Shown piece by piece: positions 56,880-64,000 of a DNA stretch of 64,000 bases (positions within the stretch are counted from its first letter, which is position 1; the number at the start of each line of letters is the position of its first letter). The notes below the pieces were generated by a model. That model was not told the origin of the DNA and made no database searches. It saw only the letters and a program-made list of their open reading frames with translations. Both the position numbers and the translations under genes were made by a program. This stretch comes from Cherax quadricarinatus (taxonomy: Eukaryota > Arthropoda > Malacostraca > Decapoda > Parastacidae), in assembly GCF_038502225.1 (NCBI RefSeq), contig NC_091312.1:33856023-33920022 (forward strand), read 5' to 3'.

Positions 56880-58057
56880 CGACTTGGACAATTTTTTTTT
56901 TCTTAGAGAGAAGACCAATGAAGGGTTTCTTCATCTCTCTATACCTATTGATATCTTTCTTGATCTTATCCGCCTTTGTGTGGACTCTAATTCCTTTTCC
57001 TTCCAAGGGAAATATTATTCTCAAACCTTCGGTGTCGCTATGGGCTCTCCTCTCTCTCCTGTCCTTGCTAATCTTTACATGGAATATTTCGAGACTGTTC
57101 TTCCTACTATCGATGTGCGACCTTCACTCTGGCTCCGCTATGTAGATGACATCTTTGCTCTGTGACCTCATGACTCGAGTCTCTTCCAACCATTTCTTGA
57201 TGCTCTTAATAATCTTGCCCCTTCCATTAAGTTTAAAGCTGAATGGGAATCTAATTCCTTGCTTCCTTTCCTTGATGTTCATGTCCACGGCTCAGATACA
57301 GGTTTTGCCTTTTCCGTTTACCGTAAACCTACGTACAGTGGCATCTACATTCACTACTTTTCTTTTCTTGACAGAGAAAACATGATAAGTGTTATCATCT
57401 CTCTCTTTCTCCGTGCTCTCCGCATTTGTGATCCTCAGTTCCTTCAATCAGAAATTTCCACTCTTCATAATTCATTTTCCCGTCTTGGCTACCCTTCCCA
57501 TTTCATAGACTCTGCCTTCTCACGTGCTAAACGTAATTTCTTCTCTCCCAAACTCTCTACTTCTGGGAAATCTTCTGTCCTCTGCCTTCCCTATATTTCC
57601 GGTCTAATTTCACCAACTCTCTCCTTTCCTTAGACATCAAACTTACTTTCCGTCAGACTAACACTCTTCGCACTAATCTCGTTCATACCTCTCCTCCCTC
57701 TACAGATGTTCCTGGTGTCTACTCTATTTCTTGTTCCTCCTGTCCTCTACAATAGTTTGGAGAAACTGGTCTATCTCTTTCTGACATACTTAGGGAGCAC
57801 AAAAGTAGTGTTAGGCTTGCCGACACTAACAATGCTCTCTTCTGTCACGTCAGAGATCATAGTCATCCTATTGACTGGTCTTCTGCTAAAACTGTCTTCC
57901 CTACTTCCAACTTGAACATTCGCCGTCTGGTTGAATCCTGCCTAATACACAACTTTCCTTGTATGAATCTTAGTGGTGGCTTCGTCTCTGTAGATGTCTT
58001 CCTCTCCCACTACATTGTAAAATGTTCCAAACTTCACAACACTCCTGACTTAACCTG
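56880..58057 (+). pseudogene. Penelope-like element: reverse transcriptase and GIY-YIG nuclease
   Basis: Frame 56854-57165 has IPIDIFLDLIRLC, QTFGVAMGSPLSPVLANLYM (RT motif with MGSPLSP) and WLRYVDDIFAL (catalytic YVDD). An in-frame stop follows, then LLPFLDVHVHG, FSVYRKPTYSGIYIHY, FLRALRICDPQFLQSE and GYPSHFIDSAF to 57633. After a frameshift, a GIY-YIG domain reads PGVYSISCSSCP, then FGETGLSLSDILREH, LFCHVRDHSHPIDW and LVESCLIHNF, to a stop at 58057. PLEs use this RT plus an endonuclease of GIY-YIG type. The N-terminal half is missing, and at least two stops and one frameshift disable the copy. The terminal repeat on its right links it to P3. Confidence 0.85.
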
Positions 58058-58289
58058 ATTGCTCCTTTTTCTTCTTCTCCCTCTTCCCTCTTTCCCGTGT
58101 GTGTTTGCCCTGTGTATTTGTTCCTTCTTTATTTATTTATTCCCCCCCCCTCTGTGTTCTTGCTCTTACCCTCTGTGGGCACCAGCTTCCTTGCAGTGCT
58201 CCTCTTTCTTAGTATTTGACTGGCTCCTCTTCCTCTTACTACCTCCCCACTACTACTTCCTTCCACCTCCACTACTACTACCACCTCCT

Positions 58290-58300
58290 GCCTATATATA
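58290..58300 (+). promoter_or_regulatory. TATA-like box in PLE terminal repeat
   Basis: gcctatatata, 66 bp before GAAAC. P3 has the same box at 65 bp. Confidence 0.4.
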
Positions 58301-58324
58301 CCCATCCTGCTCTCCTTTTCGTTT

Positions 58325-58372
58325 GTGACACTTTGTAAATGGTCCAAGTCGGACCGAAACGTCGTCGTAAGC
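58325..58372 (+). ncRNA. Decayed hammerhead-like motif at PLE end
   Basis: Perfect five-pair stem GGTCC-AAGTC-GGACC, then GAAACGTC with a GUC site and GTCGT. GAC upstream can pair with GTC. The first core box is TTTGTAAA rather than CUGANGA, so only half of the core is recognisable. P3 has the same arrangement on both arms. Confidence 0.4.
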
Positions 58373-58430
58373 TCCTCTCTTTTATGTGCGGGTTATTTGT
58401 GTATCGTTCCAGTCAGTGTATTGTGTTTTT

Positions 58431-59456
58431 TTTTTTTTTTTTTTTGTTATTTATGCGAATGTAGGTGCGGGACAGAGGAGCGTAGATGTTTTTTTTAATT
58501 AAAGACGTCAAGTAGTTTAAGTAATGTAAGAAACTGCTTGAATTTAAGTTTTGTTAGGAAGCGGAATGATCTAAATTATGAAGTGGTTCAAGACGGCTCC
58601 ATATACTCTTAAGAATACGTATAGATTCATGGGACCAAGAACAGTGGCAACGTTTGTGAGTAGAGGACCATAACCAACCCTACAGGAGCACATGTGAGCG
58701 CTTGAATGATTCAAAGTATATATTTCCTATTCTAATAGAAACAGTCAATATAACTGTTGGTGCCAGTGTAGTGTCGGGGTGGGGTGGCGCCCCAGTGACT
58801 CACTTGTTTCCGTCTCCTCGCAGCCTTCCTCACACACTAATAAACTTTCCCAAAATTATTTTTTTTTTCCGTCTGGAAGACTTGTCCTGAAGAACTGCAC
58901 TTTTTATTGTTGAAAAATTGACTATATTCAGCCTCCTGTGTTTCACTAAGAATCTAACTGACTAAAAAATTTAATTTTCCCACTTGAGTCTGAAACAGCA
59001 ATTTGAGGAATGTTTCACTTTATATTTTTCTTATCCTTACATACGGTAATTTCTCAGAGTCGTTCCTGGTCTGAATTATCAAATAATTTTTTTCCCTTCT
59101 AAATGTTAACTGTTGGGGTAGTTACATTTGTATTATTCAAACGTAACATCTTATGACATTGTTACTCTCAGGTTTCTTATATTTCTCTTTTGCTCCATAG
59201 TATAATTTGATTTTTTGTCAGTTTTTCTCGTGCTCTCCTTTGCTACTACTACGGAACATTTTCTATAGGCCTAGTAGGTGGGCATGTAATTTTAAGGATA
59301 ATAATGTTAAGAATGTGAGCAAGGAAATAGTACATTAAACTGGAACAAGGAGAAACTGGTGTTAATGGTGGAGGCCACCGGCGTCACCCAGGCTCAGTGA
59401 CTGTATAAACTCTTCATTAATAATATCTTCACGATCTCTCGGAGGGAAGCACAAGG

Positions 59457-59459
<3 letters not shown>
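58431..59459. other. No recognisable gene
   Basis: AT-rich sequence with T-runs (58425-58445, 58860) and no domain-bearing frame. Confidence 0.45.

Positions 59460-59505
<46 letters not shown>
59460..59505. repeat. (CT)n microsatellite
   Basis: About 46 bp of CT dinucleotides. Confidence 0.97.
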
Positions 59506-59506
<1 letters not shown>

Positions 59507-59521
59507 ACTTTCTGCCTGATG

Positions 59522-59640
59522 AGGACAAGAACAAATGTGTGTTTCGGTGTTGGGATCTTGTTCACTTATTGGAGTGAACAAGTTCCCAGGACCGAAACGT
59601 TTCCTGTTAAAATTTATCTTAAGTATTCACATACGTGAAT
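59522..59640. mobile_element. Palindromic Penelope-derived relic with hammerhead-like box
   Basis: cggtgttgggatcttgttcac and gtgaacaagttcccaggacc are imperfect inverses around 59570. The plus-strand arm reads GGA, GTGAACA, A, GTTCC-CA-GGACC, GAAACGTT, TCC, so GGA/TCC can form the start of stem I. C3 and G8 of the core are changed. Confidence 0.5.
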
Positions 59641-60359
59641 ACGGTATCAATACCAGTTTGTTAACATTGGTGCCTGAGAGTGGCAGCTGCTCCAGTATAA
59701 GTAACACCAGCTTTCATCGTAGTTAGTGAATAAACCGTTAAGACATACAGTCGACACATTAATATGACATTACATGGTTCACATACAAGTGATGCAGTAA
59801 TGATGCCATGGTGTAAGGGAAGGGTCGCCCTCAGTCTAGATCACTCGCAGGATTCTTGAAGGCTCGATGGCGGAAGCCTCCAAATTCCGACACCACCCTG
59901 GGTCGGTTTTACCGGTGATGTGGTTCCGCAAACGTGCAGGGTGATGTGGGCACAGGTGAGCCAGGGCTTACAGGATGCGGACCCACAGCATAAGTCACGG
60001 CCATCATCGTGACGCTGCTTCATCCACACCAGCTACTCATGTTTCCACTACCGTCAAGAGTTATGTAGTGGAAAAGCTAATGTGTGTACTGTAGTTAATT
60101 AGCCTCACTGTCAGTGTGGTTAAGGAAACGCAGATAACGTTACATGACACGACATTTAACACCACAAATGTAAATGTTTGACAAAATTTCATCTCACGAG
60201 TTTTACTTTCAGTAATTTGTCAGTTTTAAGCAATGAGGACCTTGGAAAAGATAGTAGCGAGTGTATCATAGGTTTATTAACAAAATAACAACAGTGAGCC
60301 TTAAATAATCATTGAGGACTATACAATACACAGGTTAGATCTATCAGAGTATTCAACAC
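59641..60359. other. No recognisable feature
   Basis: No coding frame or repeat family seen. Confidence 0.45.
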
Positions 60360-60785
60360 TTGCCTGAACCCCACACCTCATCAAACATTTAAGAAAATAC
60401 AAACAGTTCAAAGTTTCGCAACGAGATTATTCCCAGAGGTAAGAGAGCCAGACTGACCTATGAAGAGACGGTGTAAGTAATGAACCTGATATCCTTTGAG
60501 AAAGGAAGGGCTAGTAGGAAACGTGATAATGTACAATAAACTCAGAGGATTTAATAAGGCACAGAGACGCTAGGTTTTTATCAGTCTCCTTGTGGTCAGG
60601 AAGTGCAACGACTCTGACTAGGTGGTGATGGAAACAAACATTATATACATCTTGAAGGATAAGTATAACGGGGAGGTTAAGATGTGGGGCAGGGATCGAA
60701 ACACTGCCCTCGAAACCACATCTATGTGAGTAAAACAGAGTGCACGGCCGATGCACCCAACACACACACACACACACACACATTA
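60360..60785 (+). pseudogene. Ancient LINE-B-like 3' portion with (CA)n tail
   Basis: Decayed equivalents of EYSTLA-NPHLIKHLRK, SQRDYSQR and of a KINSEDL-type block occur in order. The terminus has gggatcgaaacactgccc and tatgtgagta, and a short CA tract follows at 60761-60782, keeping the LINE-B end plus (CA)n arrangement. Confidence 0.55.
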
Positions 60786-60789
60786 CATA

Positions 60790-62376
60790 ACCTTCAGAGC
60801 AGCAGGGCCTTCCCATGGGAAACAAGGTCTATATTTTTCCTAAAGCGTCTATACAAATCACAATGGCACGTGTCAACATTTTCTGTTTGCAAAGCATATA
60901 CTGTCGTTCCTTAACGGCAAAAATAATGCAGAGTTTCCCAGGAGAGCTTATCCAGTTCTGCCATTATCGATGATGCGTTTCTTTATTAATTCGTCTTACT
61001 TCACGCTTCAACGGTCAACACACTGTAGGATGAAATAAAGAAAAATAATTTCTTATTACTGGGCTGGCGTCGGTGTGTGAACGAAGGACTTACGTGTCAC
61101 ACTCCACGGGTGACGAGTGATGATAAATCAATGGAAACAAATACTTTGGGATGGGGTTTCCCTCCTTCCCTTCTGGCGGCAATCCCCATATCCTGCATCT
61201 TTATGGAACATGTTCGGGTTGTCCTTGTGTCGCATATTTTCTGAATCAATCTGTCCGTACTAACTTGCTGCTTCTCTCTGTATGGAAGCACCTGCAATGT
61301 CACAATTATACAACATTCTTTCCGTGGGACAACGAGAGACCTTGTTGACCATTAAAGGAGTCTATAATATCGGATCCCACATACCATGAACAAGTATGAA
61401 CTTACTATCGACCATTGTTCCAAACGGGAAAATTACAGTTGCCTTGATAATTACGAGATCATTCCAGATGAGCTACCAAAAACGGCCACAGTCTCAGGTA
61501 ACGATGGTTCTGCAGACACCAGAACACTCACGCAACATACAAGATACTCAGAAGACTAGATAATGTTCACACTGACAGACTCTCATACAAAACGAAACTA
61601 GAACAAGATACAGATAGAAATTAAAAATGGAAATAGGTCTGAGAGACGTGGGAGAAAGTAATTCTTTACTGTCAGAGCAACATAAAATTAAAAATGTTCG
61701 TTTGCCGTAGAAACTTAAAAACAAAATATGACTAATGAAGATAAAGGAAGTTAAATAAAGAAGCGAGGACCAAGAACTTTAGAGTAAAAAAAAAAAAAAT
61801 ATTCAAACTCATCATCTGTTAATATGCAGAAAGTTATAAAAAGAATAGATTTCGGAAATCAGTGATAAGTTTAATGTAAACTTCTGTCAACAAAGACAAC
61901 TCAAGAGTAAACTTTAATTGTTTCTGAATGAAAGTGGGTGAGAAACCGAGGGAGACTGAGGTACAAATAGGTGAGGGGCGAGGAGGGAAGAAAAAAATGG
62001 AGAGAAACTGAAAGTTTTATGGAGAAGCGCGATCGTTAAACAAAGTAGAACAGATATATATAGATATAATGTAGACGTAAATTTCGAACAAGGAAGATGG
62101 AGAGTGAGGGAGAGTGAAGGAAGGGTGGAAAGTGAGGGAGAGAGGCATGGTAAGGGAAAGGGAAGGGTGGAGAGTGAGAGAGAGGCAAGGTAGGGGAAAG
62201 GGAAGGGTGGAGAGTGAATTAAACATTAAAGGTATCCCCCACAGGCACAATCATTAGCGCGGAATGCTTGTCATCACACGCACATCTGTCAGTTTCGGAA
62301 AACCCTTCGTTCTGCATTCAAGTAAATGTGACTAAATAAGCTAACAGCAGCGTGTACGTTTATACTTCCTTCAAAC

Positions 62377-62380
<4 letters not shown>
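60790..62380. other. No recognisable gene
   Basis: Mixed sequence. A purine-rich stretch at 62090-62215 (ggagagtgagggagag type) gives P/S/L-rich minus-strand frames of no significance. Confidence 0.45.
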
Positions 62381-62432
<52 letters not shown>

Positions 62433-62478
62433 CTATATATATATATATATATATATACTATATATATATATATATATA
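62381..62478. repeat. (AT)n microsatellite
   Basis: About 95 bp of AT dinucleotides with two short interruptions. Confidence 0.97.
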
Positions 62479-63250
62479 AGAGGATACTATATAATTAGAT
62501 CTTCTGAGATACTTATCAAATGATGCAAAATTAAGCCAAGAGCATGTATTTAAAGTGGTACAGTAATGTACTTGAGTAGGTTATATAAGATTTAGTTTAA
62601 GGTAAGGGACCGGAATACGCTATCTTAGTGTTTGTTTTGAAATCCCACCTTACCCACACTGACCCTGGGAAATATGAAAATTAGAATTGAAATCAAAGGG
62701 TTAAAATTTTCTTTTCTGGCTGTATCGTTTTACGATTGTAGTTTCATTCTAGTTAATAGTGTGAGTTTCATTTGTGTGTAACTACAACTGACAATTTTGT
62801 ATTTAGTGCTTCTTGTTTGCTGATCCCTTGCTGTCTGATTAATATATTTTTGTTCACAGTCATTGCAGGGAACTTGGTCGGCCGCTGGCGTGACTGAAGA
62901 TTCTTGTACCTTGTGTTGAGTTTGCTTAAAAGGTGATACCGATTATTTACTGGAATCTTTTCTGTATATTCTGATTGAAGGAGATGCTGAGTTGACTTTG
63001 TGTGTCCTAAATACTGTGACTTCGACCCAAAATACTACTATAGGAAAAAATTAACGTAAATATTACATAAATTCTGATCTCAATTACCCCAAATGATCTA
63101 ATTGTCCCATAAGACTAACCACCCTCATTATGTTAGGCGCTATAACAGATATCAAATAATGCGCGAAAACTCCACTGTCAAGTGAAAGTTCATAAAATTC
63201 TGCACGAGACATCACTGATGCCTGAGCTCTTACATGACGATGTACAAATG
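62479..63250. other. No recognisable feature
   Basis: AT-rich spacer with no coding frame of note. Confidence 0.45.
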
Positions 63251-63340
63251 AACATAAGAACATAAGAAAGGAGGAACACTGCAGCAGGCCTGTTGGCCCA
63301 TGCTAGGCAGGTCCTTTACAATCCATCCCACTAACAAAAC
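63251..63340 (-). mobile_element. LINE-A 3'-end fragment
   Basis: gaacataagaacataagaaa then ggaggaacactgcagcaggc and cccatgc match the 3' termini at 16347 and 23077. The inverse strand shows two full TTCTTATG octamers plus part of a third. Confidence 0.8.
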
Positions 63341-64000
63341 ATTTGCCCAACCAATTTTTGTAAGAGCGTAATGAAACATTACGCACACACAACTGTCACT
63401 GCAATTTAAAATATGGTTTCAGCGTATGTAATTGAGGATCTTGATCTTCACTCAGTCAGCAACCGCCTCTTCAGCTCGGCGTTCCCAGTCACCCCCAGTC
63501 TCCGCACATTACCACCGCCATGAATAACCACCACCAACAAACATCAACACAAGCAAATATAACTATCACCACCACTATCGTGCCACAATTACCACTCACC
63601 TACCTGCAACTAAAACAGCCCAATAGTGAGCTCACACACAAACTGCCTCCCGAAGGATTAGCTGGCAAATCATACAGGAAGAAGAGGACTCGCCCACTGC
63701 GAAAAGCGAGCTGGATGGGGTAGGGAGAGGATGATGTACCTGGTAGGAAGCCAGCCAACCAGAACTAGCAGGAAGTGTTAACAATTTACAAAGCGCTAGG
63801 ACCAAAAGGTCATTCAGCGTTCTATGCAATAAAAGTTTCTGACAGGCATGCACGCGGACCATGCATTTAAAGCTAAAACAAAATCTCCCCTCCATTTTCA
63901 GAGGCAAAGTTAATTCACACAAGCTCGCACACAAAATATTATCAATAATATTTTAATAACGTAAATATCGATGAGCACTCCAAAAAGCCTAATTTATTTT
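63341..64000. other. No supported gene; one Thr/Pro-rich short frame
   Basis: A 67-codon plus-strand frame at 63520-63723 is Thr/Gln-rich with a basic tail (SYRKKRTRPLRK). It could be an exon or chance. No splice or homology evidence supports it. Confidence 0.35.

Larger units (their letters stand above)
58058..58430 (+). mobile_element. Terminal repeat (pLTR) of the PLE
   Basis: Begins pyrimidine-rich (cttctccctcttccc), then ccactactactacc, gcctatatata, cctctctttt and the hammerhead-like block. It ends with gtgtatcgttccagtcagtg, the same extension found inverted at the left of P3 (27100-27130), and a T-rich run. Confidence 0.75.

Noticed and set aside
63520..63723. Host exon encoding a Thr-rich peptide with basic tail
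   Set aside because: Too short, with no splice-site or homology support; kept only as a note.

Overview
This is eukaryotic, repeat-dominated DNA. The mix of Penelope-like elements, CR1-type LINEs, a tRNA-derived SINE, mariner/Tc1 relics, very long AT, CA and CT microsatellites and kilobase-scale minisatellites is what I would expect of a decapod crustacean such as a crayfish, lobster or shrimp. That assignment rests on recognising repeat families and was not confirmed by a search. I see no convincing host protein-coding gene, rRNA or tRNA gene, CRISPR array or bacterial operon. Almost every long open frame is either a retroelement protein or a minisatellite that happens to lack stop codons.

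Layout. 0-2.4 kb: a 40-bp minisatellite, then a decayed retroelement C-terminus (zinc-knuckle and RPDG nuclease-like region). 2.5-5.3 kb: a Penelope terminal repeat and a decayed Penelope-like element (PLE) with a GIY-YIG end. 8.2-9.6 kb: short tandem arrays and a mariner relic. 10-12.5 kb: LINE-C and LINE-B fragments. 14-16.3 kb: a Tc1 relic, AT/AC microsatellites and a tRNA-SINE. 16.3-26.8 kb (minus strand): two CR1-like LINE-A copies, the second with an esterase-type ORF1 plus ORF2, and a chain of LINE-B copies joined through (GT)n. 27-33 kb: three short palindromic Penelope-derived insertions with visible target-site duplications, and two SINEs. 33-38.5 kb (plus strand): a second chain of LINE-B copies joined through (CA)n, the last nearly full length. 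39-56.9 kb: eight or more tandem arrays, including a 5.4-kb array of 20-bp units. 56.9-58.4 kb: a PLE with reverse transcriptase, GIY-YIG nuclease and terminal repeat. 58.4-64 kb: mostly unannotated, with a few relics.

The most interesting signal is a recurrent small RNA-like motif. At more than ten places, on both strands, I see a CTGAAGA-like or TTGATAA-like box, one extra base, a 4-6 bp hairpin, and then GAAA followed by a short palindrome (ACGT, AACGTT or AGCGCT). In the best copies the flanks also pair. This is the layout of a type I hammerhead ribozyme with a stem III so short that it would work best as a dimer. Hammerheads are already reported in Penelope-like elements. Here the motif lies beside PLE protein remnants twice, at both ends of short palindromic elements that carry 11-13 bp target duplications, and just before an AATAAA hexamer. 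In three of these terminal repeats a GCCTATATA box lies upstream.

The second strong signal is that LINE-B copies repeatedly start and end inside (CA)n/(GT)n tracts, all in the same orientation within each cluster. This suggests either microsatellite-targeted insertion or tail-primed tandem growth.
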